From positions 62,001 through 126,000 of the forward strand of contig CAZVMN010000008.1 of the NCBI GenBank assembly GCA_964629015.1: 64,000 nt of DNA. The letters are read 5' to 3'. Shown piece after piece: positions 17,828 through 26,270 of this stretch. The position numbers were made by a program, and so were the translations under genes. This DNA is from Oceanococcus sp964629015 (lineage in GTDB: Bacteria > Pseudomonadota > Gammaproteobacteria > Nevskiales > Oceanococcaceae). The notes under the pieces are model-generated. The model made no database searches, was not told where the DNA came from, and saw only the letters and a program-made list of their open reading frames with translations. The number at the start of each line of letters is the position of its first letter. Positions within the stretch are counted from its first letter, which is position 1.

Positions 17828-18537
17828 GGTGTCGCGAAGCCTGCTTGATGGCACCACTTGCGTACGTCTGCGCTGGCATCGGCGTTGCGGCATGCGGCCT
17901 CATACGCAGGGAGCCGAACGCACCAGTCTTTAAGCTCATCATGAACACGGGGAATCGCGCACAGTGGTGTGGCAACGCCGCTGCGATTGGCGTGGTAGCC
18001 GAGCAATCGTGGATAGCGCAACGCCAGTTCCAGATGTTCGTTCCAGGCTTCGCGCGTGGTGTCTGATGCGTTGGGCCAGTTGTAAGCGGCGATGACGGAC
18101 TGCTCAATGGCGTTCTCTATCGATCGCGGGTACAACGCAAGGCTGCGTGTTACCGCCTGTTCCAGATCGTCACCTTGATGACGATAACGTTGCAGATCGA
18201 CCGCATAGCGACTCCAATAACGTCCATTGGCTGGATTCATGGCCAAACGGGCAAGATGCGCGTCGCGCATGGCTTCAAAGTTCTCGCCGCGTCGCAGCGC
18301 GACTCGCGTGTCCAGGGCATCTTCACCCAGGGCGAGCACGATGGGCACCGAGGCACCGAGTTGTCGGGCGTGCGCGGCATCCTGGCGATACCAATCCAGC
18401 AGATTTTGATGGAAAACATGGCCAAGAATCTGAGTGAGCGCCAGTCCGAGCGCCAGCAGTCCCAGACCAAACTGGACAGTGGAGAAGCCGCTTTGGTGGT
18501 GCCGCTGGTGCTTAGTAACGGTAACCGTAGTAGCCAT
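17824..18537 (-). CDS. Single-pass membrane protein of unknown function in the export operon
   Basis: About 237 residues. After a basic N-terminus there is one hydrophobic helix (GLGLLALGLALTQILGHVF, about residues 20-40), then a long, probably periplasmic, helical region with TPR-like spacing (MRDAHLARLAMNPANGRYW, LALYPRSIENAIEQS). The C-terminus has several Cys residues (LCAIPR, DWCVRL, AACRN, WCHQAG) that could form disulfides. I do not recognise a named family. Its position between the tyrosine kinase and the Wzy_C gene, overlapping both, suggests an accessory to polymerisation or export. Confidence 0.75.
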   Translation of the reverse strand: MATTVTVTKHQRHHQSGFSTVQFGLGLLALGLALTQILGHVFHQNLLDWYRQDAAHARQLGASVPIVLALGEDALDTRVALRRGENFEAMRDAHLARLAMNPANGRYWSRYAVDLQRYRHQGDDLEQAVTRSLALYPRSIENAIEQSVIAAYNWPNASDTTREAWNEHLELALRYPRLLGYHANRSGVATPLCAIPRVHDELKDWCVRLPAYEAACRNADASADVRKWCHQAGFATP

Positions 18538-20632
18538 AGTAAGAGCCACCACGTTTCAGCGAAATACCGTTGAGGACGAAACCCAGCACCGGTGCTTTAA
18601 CCACGTTGAGCTGGCGCAAGGCGCTTTGCAGTGCGCGCTTGTGGGTACGATGCGAGCGTGCAACCAGCAAGAACGCATCGGCACGTTTTGAGAGATGCAA
18701 CACGTCGCTCGAAGCCCCAAGCGGTGGGGTGTCAATGACCACATAGCGGTACTCAGCACGCGCTTTTTCCAGCAATTGCGCAAATCCGTCGGAGTCGAGA
18801 AGCATAGCGGGATTTGCAGGCACGGCGCCTGCAGGCAGAATATCGACGCCGGAAACTTCATCGCGGACCACCGCGTCCTCAAAAGAACATATTTGATTGA
18901 GAACGTGGGTTAGACCTTGGCGATCACGGCTGCGCTTGTGGCCGAACTGCTCGGCTATGCGCGAGCGACGCATATCCGTGTCAATGATGAGTGTGCGGTC
19001 ATTCGTGGCGAATGCGGCAGCCAAAGCCGAAGAGAGTGTGGTTTTACCCTCACCCGGTTCAGTCGAGGTGACAACGATGCACTGCAATTTGCCGCCAAAC
19101 CCGCCCAAGGTTACCGCGGTTTTCAGGCTGCGCACACTTTCGGCGAAAGGTGTCTTGGCATCCGAGGCGAAGTAGTGGGCCGCCTTGTTCAGCTTCTTCG
19201 CGGGTTGAATCGCGGGCACCACGCCGACCACAGGATGGTGACCGAAGGCTTCCAGATCGTCGACCGTTTCTATGCGTGTGTTGAGTAACTCTTTAAGCAG
19301 CAACGCCAGGATGGTGAAGATCAGCCCGAAGCCGCCAGCGATCAGAGCAATCTTGGCGGTTTCGGGTTTGTGTTTCTTGGTCGGTGGGTAGGCTGGGTCA
19401 GCAATGCGCGCATTCACTTCAGCGCTGGAACTGTTGTTCTGCACTTCTTTAAAGCGCGACAGGAACAGATCGTAGAGCTGCTGATTGCTGGTCACTTCGC
19501 GCTGCAGTTGCCCCAGTTCAAACTGCTTGCGATCCAGCACCTTGAGGCGCTGACGCACGGTTTCTACCTGGTTCGCCAGTTGTTGCTGATTGCGTCGGGC
19601 AATGTTGTAGCGCGACTCAATACTGCGCGCTTTAATCTGCAACTGCGCGAGATAGGACTGTCTTGCGGTTTCCAGGCTGGCGCGTGCCTCGGCCATGCTT
19701 GGGTGGCGCGAGCCATAGCGTTTTTCCAGTGTTTGTAGACGGTTTTGTTCAGTCAGGTAACGTTCGGTCACGTCATTGACCACTGGATCAAGCAACAAAG
19801 CGCTGATGCGCGTTAGCGCATCGGGATCATCGCCAGCATTGCGTATCTCGCGGAAGGTACTTTCCAGCGAGGTGGTTTCACGTTGCGCCTCGCGCAAACG
19901 TTCACTCAGATCGCGCAGCTCTTCTTCAAGCAATCCGCGGGAGCCGCCCACATTGATGATGTCGGCGTTGTCGCGGAACGATTGCAACTGTCCTTCGGCA
20001 TCGCGCAGCGAACCGGATATGGTGCCTAACTTCTCAGTCAGCCAAGAGGTGGCTTTGCGGTAAATGTCGAGGCGCGCCTCAAGAAGCTCCTCAATGTAAA
20101 GGTCAGCCAGTGCGTTGGCGGCATCGGCGGCCAGCTTTGGATCACGCGAATCAAAGTGCACTTGGAAAAGCGTTGAGGAGGTTGCCAACTCGACGGAGAT
20201 GGCCTCCTGGACCCGTGCCAGCACGCGTTCGTGGATCGCCGCTTCTGTTTCCGCCTCGATTGGAGCAGGAGGAGGCATAAATGGAAGGAGCCCGAGCCAC
20301 GTTTTCACCGTGTGCCCGAGGTTCGGCCCGCGTTCCGAAAACTCTTCGACGTTCTGCAGCTCGAGCCTTTCAATGAGTCGAATGGCGAGCTTGCGAGATT
20401 TCAGAATGAGCGACTGGGTGACGTAGTACTGGTAGCTGCCGTAGCCCGGGTCATAGACTTCGTTGATTTCCGAAACGGTATTGACCGGTTTGGGGTCGAG
20501 CTGCAGCCAGGCGGTCGCCCGAAATATTGGAGTCTGGCTGAGTGCCAGATAGAGTCCAATAAGCGCGAAAGCCAGCGGCACGCAAACCAAACCGACCAAA
20601 TTTTGCCTGATCAGAGAGACCAGATCAGACAC
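18512..20632 (-). CDS. Wzc-type polysaccharide co-polymerase with bacterial tyrosine kinase domain
   Basis: The 706-residue protein has a Wzz domain at the N-terminus (first membrane helix about residues 14-32), a long coiled-coil periplasmic section (about 170-420) and a second membrane helix near 435-455. The cytoplasmic BY-kinase has Walker A EPGEGKTT (about 524-531), Walker A' LIIDTDMRR (about 548-556) and Walker B VVIDTPP (about 631-637). The C-terminus is a tyrosine cluster, YYGYYGYRY, the usual autophosphorylation tail. It controls chain length and export with the Wza-like protein. The start codon is GTG. Confidence 0.93.
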   Translation of the reverse strand: MSDLVSLIRQNLVGLVCVPLAFALIGLYLALSQTPIFRATAWLQLDPKPVNTVSEINEVYDPGYGSYQYYVTQSLILKSRKLAIRLIERLELQNVEEFSERGPNLGHTVKTWLGLLPFMPPPAPIEAETEAAIHERVLARVQEAISVELATSSTLFQVHFDSRDPKLAADAANALADLYIEELLEARLDIYRKATSWLTEKLGTISGSLRDAEGQLQSFRDNADIINVGGSRGLLEEELRDLSERLREAQRETTSLESTFREIRNAGDDPDALTRISALLLDPVVNDVTERYLTEQNRLQTLEKRYGSRHPSMAEARASLETARQSYLAQLQIKARSIESRYNIARRNQQQLANQVETVRQRLKVLDRKQFELGQLQREVTSNQQLYDLFLSRFKEVQNNSSSAEVNARIADPAYPPTKKHKPETAKIALIAGGFGLIFTILALLLKELLNTRIETVDDLEAFGHHPVVGVVPAIQPAKKLNKAAHYFASDAKTPFAESVRSLKTAVTLGGFGGKLQCIVVTSTEPGEGKTTLSSALAAAFATNDRTLIIDTDMRRSRIAEQFGHKRSRDRQGLTHVLNQICSFEDAVVRDEVSGVDILPAGAVPANPAMLLDSDGFAQLLEKARAEYRYVVIDTPPLGASSDVLHLSKRADAFLLVARSHRTHKRALQSALRQLNVVKAPVLGFVLNGISLKRGGSYYGYYGYRY

Positions 20633-20697
20633 ACTGACCAGATTGGGCGTGGCAGGTGGCGTATGGCCGAGTTGTCCCGAGGGATTTACTGACGAGT

Positions 20698-21288
20698 TCA
20701 GAACAGCCGCTCCTCGATGGTCACGATGTCACCGGGATAAACAAAAGTGTCAGGCGTGGCACGAAAGCGTTGATCTGGCCCCGTCGAGCTGCGCTGCACG
20801 TAATACTTTTCTGCCGCAAAACGGGTGAGTCCGCCGGCCAATGTCGCGGCTTGCTGGGCTGTCAGGCCTGGTGTGAAAGGGTACTCACCCGGGGACTTGA
20901 CTTCACCGCCGACGAAAATCGGCTTGTACGAGACCACGGTGGCGCGAACATCGGGAGACACCAAATAACCCTGCGCTAAACCGTTTCTGATGCTTCTCTC
21001 CAGTTCCGCTGTTGTGGTTCCAGAGACAGCCACGCGACCGAGCAGTGGGTAGTTGATCTTGCCGTCCGATTCGATGGTGAAATCACCACTCAAATCGGGT
21101 TCCTGAAAAACCTTGATTTGAACACGATCACCGACATTGAGTCGATATACCGATGCCTGGAATGAGGGCTGCGATACGGATTGCGATTGGTCAGTTTGCG
21201 AAGACGATGGCGGTGTGCTGGCGCAACCTGCAAGCAGGGCGACGCAACTGGCCAGCGCCGCGAGCAGCGACGTGGTAATTGGAGACAT
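20698..21288 (-). CDS. Small Wza-type polysaccharide export lipoprotein
   Basis: A 196-residue lipoprotein with a signal peptide ending in the lipobox LLAGC (Cys22), a Poly_export domain (GDRVQIKVFQEPDLSGDF, about residues 50-67) and one SLBB-like segment (FVGGEVKSPGEYPF). It is about half the length of E. coli Wza and lacks the C-terminal outer-membrane helix, as in KpsD/EpsA-type short exporters that need a separate beta-barrel. Such a barrel is encoded directly upstream, and the two genes overlap (TGATG). The tyrosine kinase gene follows downstream. Confidence 0.9.
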   Translation of the reverse strand: MSPITTSLLAALASCVALLAGCASTPPSSSQTDQSQSVSQPSFQASVYRLNVGDRVQIKVFQEPDLSGDFTIESDGKINYPLLGRVAVSGTTTAELERSIRNGLAQGYLVSPDVRATVVSYKPIFVGGEVKSPGEYPFTPGLTAQQAATLAGGLTRFAAEKYYVQRSSTGPDQRFRATPDTFVYPGDIVTIEERLF

Positions 21289-22499
21289 CAATTCAATTTG
21301 GCTTCCAGGCCGATCATCGCTGAGTTGGTTTCGAATTGTTCGCTCAAATTGACCGCATCACGGTCAAGATAACGCGACGACACATAGACATTCAGACCGC
21401 GGTCGAGCTGATAAGACAAGCGGCCCGTGACGCTGACCACCTCATGTTTTTCCGGTGCTCCGACGAAGTCGCGTTCAGAATAACCCAGCGTGAGAGCGGT
21501 GCTCCAGCGATAGGACCACAGTTCCGTCCATTGCAAGCTGAACGACTGCGCATCTATGTATATCGCGTCGAAACGGTAGGTGGGGGTGTACTCACGAGCC
21601 CCGGCAAGCCGCAACGTGGTGCGCTTGGTCGGACTCCAGCTAATCGACGCGTCGTAGTAACTGGAATCGACGTCGCCAACGGCGTTGCTGTCAGGCATCC
21701 ACTGGCCTTGACCAATGCGAATGTCACCGGATGTTTTGGCTGTCGCCGCCCAGCGAACACCGATCAAGCCGACGGCAGCGTCACCAGAGCGATCAATAGT
21801 GCCAGCTTGCACTTGGTCATATTCCAGCTCCAGGAACGTGCCTTGTGCAAGCACGGACAGCTTGGGACTGAAATGGTAGAGCAAGGTCAATGATGCCGAG
21901 TTGAATTGCCGATCAAGGAATTGAGTGCTCGCTTCGTTGGTCTGGTATTCGCGAATCAATGACGCGTATTCCAATTCGAACCCGAGCCGAGAAGATTCGG
22001 CTTGTCCCCCAACCAAAGCAACAGAGCCTGTGTACTGGGACCACTCGTCCAGCGTTTGATTTTGTGACGGTTGGCCTTCCGTGCGAGCGGTACCGAACGG
22101 ATCGTGATCGTATTCGGCGATGCCGGTGAAGCCAAGCACCAAGTTTCGCGGCAACTTGAAGTTGATAGCGGCAGAGCCCAAACCGTCCGCGTAGTTGTCT
22201 TCGTTACCGTAATTGTAAGCGGCGAATTCGCCTTTGGCGGTTAAGCCCAGGGTGGTTGAGGCGGAGTCGCGCGTGTATTCCACAGCCGGACTGAGCACGG
22301 CGCCAGCGACGGAACGTTCGTTGCTCTGCTCGTAGTAAAAGTTGTCCGAAAAAGTCCCTTCCAGCCCCAATTTGATTTCGATGTTACTGGCTCCCTGAGC
22401 CGAGACGCCCGATACCTGGGCCACCCCAAGAGCACACGCAGCGGCGGTAAATTTCGCACATGCGAGAGCCTTAGAGCGAGATGCTCTTTCCAGTGACAT
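21288..22499 (-). CDS. Outer-membrane beta-barrel protein of the polysaccharide export operon
   Basis: About 403 residues with a signal peptide (cleavage likely after GVSA). The rest is alternating hydrophobic/aromatic strands such as KLGLEGTFSDNFYYEQS and LRLAGAREYTPTYRF, ending in a strand with GLEAKLN. This fits a roughly 16-strand porin-like barrel of the type found in EPS loci (EpsL/BBP2-like). It probably forms the outer-membrane conduit paired with the short Wza-type lipoprotein. The ATG at 22499 has GAGGAG ten bases upstream. The family assignment rests on architecture and context. Confidence 0.78.
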   Translation of the reverse strand: MSLERASRSKALACAKFTAAACALGVAQVSGVSAQGASNIEIKLGLEGTFSDNFYYEQSNERSVAGAVLSPAVEYTRDSASTTLGLTAKGEFAAYNYGNEDNYADGLGSAAINFKLPRNLVLGFTGIAEYDHDPFGTARTEGQPSQNQTLDEWSQYTGSVALVGGQAESSRLGFELEYASLIREYQTNEASTQFLDRQFNSASLTLLYHFSPKLSVLAQGTFLELEYDQVQAGTIDRSGDAAVGLIGVRWAATAKTSGDIRIGQGQWMPDSNAVGDVDSSYYDASISWSPTKRTTLRLAGAREYTPTYRFDAIYIDAQSFSLQWTELWSYRWSTALTLGYSERDFVGAPEKHEVVSVTGRLSYQLDRGLNVYVSSRYLDRDAVNLSEQFETNSAMIGLEAKLN

Positions 22500-22530
22500 G
22501 GTGATAATTCTCCTCAAACGTCAGTGATCG

Positions 22531-23544
22531 TTACGAAGGGCTGACAGGTGGGTCGGGCGACGGTGACGGATCAGGTGGATCGCTAGGTGTCGGCGTCGGC
22601 TGTGTTGTGGGCTGCGGCGTCGGGCTCGCTGACGGTTGCGGTGTTGGCGTTGCCGTCGCTTGCGGTGTCGGCGTTGCAGTTGGCGCAGCCGTGGGTGAGG
22701 CGCTCGGCGTCGTTGTCGCTACAGGCGTTGCCGTCGCCGTTGCGGTTGGTGTTGGTGTCGCGCTGGGGCCCGGCGTTGCTGTGGTCACCGGGGTTGGCGA
22801 GGGCGATACCGGAATGCCCGGTGGCGTGGCCGTTGGGCCGCCGATAGGCTGGTCCGGATCAGGGATGCCGGTGTCCGGGCCGCCAACGCCGATATCGATG
22901 TCAACATCAAGGTCAACACCCGGCGGGAGCACGTCTACTGTGGTGGGGGGCGACGAGGAGTTAGGAATAAACACAATCTCGCCGGGTTCAAGCAGATGCG
23001 TGCCCGAATCGTTAGAGAACAGGACGATGCCGCCAGCGACATTGATATAGGTGCCAATATCTGCACCTTCGACCTGGATGTTTCCGGGCAGGCTTTCTGT
23101 TAGTACGAAAACGCTAAACTCACCCTGCATGGCGTTGATCATGCCGCTGGGGGTATTGATCACAAAGTTGGCAGGATTGACGCTGCCTATGGCGCCGGAA
23201 ATGACGCTGATGCCACCCTGGACGAGGTCGATAACGAGCTTGCCGAAACCGTTATCACTGCCGCTCGGTCGATAGTCGAACTCGCTGATGCGCAGGATGG
23301 TGCCGCTTTTCATGCGGAACAGGGCGCCGTCATTCAATTTCAGCGTCTTGCCCGACAACTCACCCGTGGTCAACGTGTCGCCGACCTGGATAAACATTCC
23401 GGCGACGCTGTTCATCACCTGCTCACCACGTTCAGTGGTCGCTGACCCTGACACGTTTTGAATTTGGCCGACCTGTGCCGATGCTGTCGCACTGAAAGCC
23501 AGCATGGCTAAAGCCAGTAGGTTGGGCTTCGTTGATATCCGCAT
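22531..23544 (-). CDS. Secreted FecR-domain protein with a Thr/Pro/Ala-rich stalk
   Basis: The 337-residue protein has a signal peptide (ending SATASA), a FecR domain (about residues 35-165, with GTILRISEFDYRP and INTPSGMINAMQGEF), a glycine/proline linker, and a C-terminal low-complexity stalk of about 130 residues built from TPTPQ, ATPTPTA and PSPSP units. FecR domains here are periplasmic or surface-located and not paired with a FecI sigma factor. It is the first gene of the export operon and its product may anchor, sense or bind the polysaccharide at the envelope. The function is unproven. Confidence 0.85.
   Translation of the reverse strand: MRISTKPNLLALAMLAFSATASAQVGQIQNVSGSATTERGEQVMNSVAGMFIQVGDTLTTGELSGKTLKLNDGALFRMKSGTILRISEFDYRPSGSDNGFGKLVIDLVQGGISVISGAIGSVNPANFVINTPSGMINAMQGEFSVFVLTESLPGNIQVEGADIGTYINVAGGIVLFSNDSGTHLLEPGEIVFIPNSSSPPTTVDVLPPGVDLDVDIDIGVGGPDTGIPDPDQPIGGPTATPPGIPVSPSPTPVTTATPGPSATPTPTATATATPVATTTPSASPTAAPTATPTPQATATPTPQPSASPTPQPTTQPTPTPSDPPDPSPSPDPPVSPS
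22545..22830 (-). repeat. Low-complexity repeat encoding the Thr/Pro/Ala stalk
   Basis: Short, imperfect, coding-frame repeats such as GGCGTCGGCGTTGC (as read on the + strand) run through this stretch. They encode the Thr-Pro/Ala-Thr stalk of the FecR-domain protein. Repeats of this kind can expand or contract by slippage, so stalk length may vary among strains. Confidence 0.7.
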
Positions 23545-23728
23545 GGCGCCTCTCCTGTTCGCCGCGTCACTTCATGCCGTTGGCTGAAGTAACAGATGTA
23601 CATCGCTAGCGCGAGCTATCCCCCCTGTGGATGGCACCACGCTTTGTGCGCTTGTAGTCCCGATTCCCAAGAGTCTGTCGGACTTTTCGCACGATACTAC
23701 AAGTATAGACACATTCTGCGCGCCCCTG
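23545..23728 (-). promoter_or_regulatory. Candidate control region of the export operon with an 8-bp inverted repeat
   Basis: This 184-base gap precedes the FecR-barrel-Wza-Wzc operon. It contains an exact inverted repeat, CTTGTAGT at 23651-23658 and ACTACAAG at 23696-23703. The right arm overlaps a smaller palindrome, ATACTACAAGTAT (23694-23706). Read leftward, TATACT in this segment is a good -10 candidate, though no strong -35 was seen. An operator or attenuation structure is plausible. A ribosome site (AGGAGAGGC) lies just upstream of the FecR start. Confidence 0.4.
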
Positions 23729-26164
23729 CTATTCGGTGAGCACATAGCTTTCCAGCACCTGAGCATTATCAATTTGTGATGCCGTGAAGGGATAGGTCAC
23801 CCAGTCTTTGCTCGAATAGGCTTGGGTTAAGTCGTTAAAGTAGGGCGAGGCTGGGTCCGTAGACTGAGAGTAGGTGACAAAGCCCTGAGCCTGCGGCGTG
23901 CCAGTTTGCACATCCCAGGTCACGGCCTGAATGTAACTGTTGCCATAGTCGACGGGGTAACCCTCTTCTGACAGCGCGCCGGAACTGGCGATGGTGAACG
24001 AGCCTTCAAACCCCTCGCCACCAAAAATTGGAATATCGCCGTTGACGCCGGAGCGCTGCATGTCGCCCATGGCGGCATCGAGACCAAAAGGTGAGTTGGT
24101 GACCGTGTTCACAGCATCGGCGAAGGCGGTTTCCACGAAGGGATCAAGCACATTCAGCGTCCGCGGCGTATTGACGGGATCGTTGCCACTGAACGGGGTG
24201 AGCCATTTCAAGCTGACAATGTCCACAGGAAGCGGGCTGTTGGAGTTGCGCCAGAACTCGCGCCAGATGTGACCGCCGACAGAATCCAGATTGTTGGAAC
24301 GGTCCCAGTTCTCCAGCACGTCGCATGCGGCACTGATATTCACCGGGCCGCTGGTGCCCAGAGCGATCCCGAGTGGGCAATAGGTCGAAATCACGGCATC
24401 CAAACCAAGCTCCGCAGTGTAGACCTGAGAATTCAACACGACGTCTTTGAGCAAGTCGTAGGTGAAGCCGGGCGTCTCATCCAGGCCGTCGCTGGCATCA
24501 AGCCGGCGCTGAACCTGCAACATGCACAACCGTGTGCGCATGGAGCGGGCGCTGCCCTCGTCGCCGATAATGGCGTCGAAACCGGTCAGCGGCTCGTCCG
24601 GGTTGCTCAGCCAGTAGGAATCGTTGCAATTGTGAACCCAGTCATTGCGGCGCAGTTTGGGCAGGTTGGAGGGGCCAAAAATACCGGGAGCGGGGGCGTC
24701 GTCATCGCTGTCCCATTCGCAGGCCGAACGTGAACCTTGCAGAATTGGCAGGCCCGGCATCAGCAGGCCGAGCGCGGTTTGCAGCGGTTGGGCACCGCAG
24801 GTGGTGACTTTGCTGTCCGGTACGTTCGGAACCACCGTGACATCCCCGTAATACACGCCTTGGCCCGGCCCGGTTGCAACGGTGTTAACCCATGGCGTAC
24901 CCAGCACCGAGCTGTGGAGATCAATGAATTCCTCCAAGCTCTTGGCGCGGTTCCAACGGAAGAATTGATTCATCAAACGGAAGTTTTCCGCGTTCGCATC
25001 CCGCAGCGTGTACGCCTTGAGCGGCGTCCATTCGAGGATGGGGAGGCCTGAAACCTGAAGTTCCAACATCGGGCCGTAGTGCGAGCGATACAGCGTGCGT
25101 GACTCCGTGCTGATGCTGCCATCGTCCTCCAAAATCTCAATCTCGACCTCGCTGGCCTGCATATCGCGCAGCTCACCGTCATAGAAATACTGAGTGGGGT
25201 TGAGCGGGTTCAGGTCGAGCTCGTAGAAGCTGAACCGATACGCGGTGGAAACGGTATGGCTCCAGGCAAAATTTTGATTGAAGCCAATCAACGCGGCCGG
25301 CACACCGTAGAGGCCCGCGCCCATGATATTGGTGTCCGGCAGAATGCCGTGCGCCAGGTACAGACGCTCAGTGCCTTGCCAGGGAAAGTGCGGATTGCCG
25401 AACAGCATCGATGAGCCGTCCTGGGTGGCCTCCGGTCCCAGGGCGTACATGTTCGAGCCGATGGGCAGGCCGCCAGCCAGAGGCACATCCGCAGGATCCA
25501 GCTTGCTGATCTGCTCCGCACTGGCCGGGAGCAGCGGGAGGTTGTCCAGTCCGGGAGGCGCGGCAGTGGCGATTTCGCTGACGAACACCGACGATGAGGC
25601 GAGCACGGCCAGACGATAAAAACGCCGGAACATGTCGTCTTCGCTGATCGGTCCGATCCATTCCGCATCGCGACAACTGGCATGACGTCCAGGATGCTGT
25701 CCGGCGCGCAGCTCGCGCACATAGCGGTTGTAGCCGGCAACGAAACCACGTGAGGCCTGCAAGGCTTCCGGGTCTGAATTGTCACGGATCGTGGCAATGG
25801 CCTCGGGCGTGGCCAGCATGGTCCAGAAGAAATCTGAATCCACGTTGCTGCTGGTGTTGCCGTTGGCCGGAATGCTGTAGCTGCCATCGCGACCGAGATA
25901 GCGCGAACGTTGGCCGCGTATGGTCAGCAGGTCTTCGGCCAGAACACAAAGGTTGTCCTCGGCGTGAACATAACCGTAGCCGTAACCGTAGCTGGAAAAG
26001 TTGTCCGCCGTGATGTGCGGGATGCCGAAGTCGGTGCGTTTGATGCTGACGTGATAGCCACCAGCGGAGGCCCCTTCATCGCGCCCCCCGTTGCAAGCGC
26101 TCAGGCTGAATGTCGCAATTGCGACCGTGGCCAGCGCGCGGCTGACCTTTGACGTCCTTGACAT
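23729..26164 (-). CDS. Ntn-hydrolase acylase lipoprotein (PvdQ/AHL acylase/aculeacin acylase family)
   Basis: An 811-residue penicillin-amidase-family enzyme. The signal peptide ends in a lipobox (LSAC, Cys24). After an alpha-subunit region, the autocatalytic site is GSNMYALG with Ser237 as the predicted new N-terminal nucleophile. Counting from it, His23 of the beta chain falls in NPHFPW, as in PvdQ, and the oxyanion Asn region is NCNDSYWLSNP. Similarity to PvdQ/acyl-homoserine-lactone acylases is stronger than to penicillin G acylase. It should cleave fatty-acyl amides in the periplasm or at the outer membrane. The ATG at 26164 follows GAGGAG; the longer frame to 26341 overlaps the ligase gene. 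Confidence 0.88.
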   Translation of the reverse strand: MSRTSKVSRALATVAIATFSLSACNGGRDEGASAGGYHVSIKRTDFGIPHITADNFSSYGYGYGYVHAEDNLCVLAEDLLTIRGQRSRYLGRDGSYSIPANGNTSSNVDSDFFWTMLATPEAIATIRDNSDPEALQASRGFVAGYNRYVRELRAGQHPGRHASCRDAEWIGPISEDDMFRRFYRLAVLASSSVFVSEIATAAPPGLDNLPLLPASAEQISKLDPADVPLAGGLPIGSNMYALGPEATQDGSSMLFGNPHFPWQGTERLYLAHGILPDTNIMGAGLYGVPAALIGFNQNFAWSHTVSTAYRFSFYELDLNPLNPTQYFYDGELRDMQASEVEIEILEDDGSISTESRTLYRSHYGPMLELQVSGLPILEWTPLKAYTLRDANAENFRLMNQFFRWNRAKSLEEFIDLHSSVLGTPWVNTVATGPGQGVYYGDVTVVPNVPDSKVTTCGAQPLQTALGLLMPGLPILQGSRSACEWDSDDDAPAPGIFGPSNLPKLRRNDWVHNCNDSYWLSNPDEPLTGFDAIIGDEGSARSMRTRLCMLQVQRRLDASDGLDETPGFTYDLLKDVVLNSQVYTAELGLDAVISTYCPLGIALGTSGPVNISAACDVLENWDRSNNLDSVGGHIWREFWRNSNSPLPVDIVSLKWLTPFSGNDPVNTPRTLNVLDPFVETAFADAVNTVTNSPFGLDAAMGDMQRSGVNGDIPIFGGEGFEGSFTIASSGALSEEGYPVDYGNSYIQAVTWDVQTGTPQAQGFVTYSQSTDPASPYFNDLTQAYSSKDWVTYPFTASQIDNAQVLESYVLTE

Positions 26165-26229
26165 GTTCTCCTCACATCCGACTCTCTTGGTCGGTCTGTT
26201 TTCGTTGTGGTCCTGCGATGCAGGAGAGT

Positions 26230-26258
26230 GACGACTGCCGCCGGGTGCAGCAGTCGTC
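26230..26258 (-). terminator. Hairpin after the acyl-CoA ligase gene
   Basis: Arms GACGACTGC (26230-26238) and GCAGTCGTC (26250-26258) pair perfectly over 9 bp with an 11-base loop, just downstream of the leftward ligase stop. There is no U-tract after it, so it may attenuate or stabilise the transcript rather than fully terminate before the acylase gene. Confidence 0.4.
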
Positions 26259-26270
26259 GGGTACCTCAGA

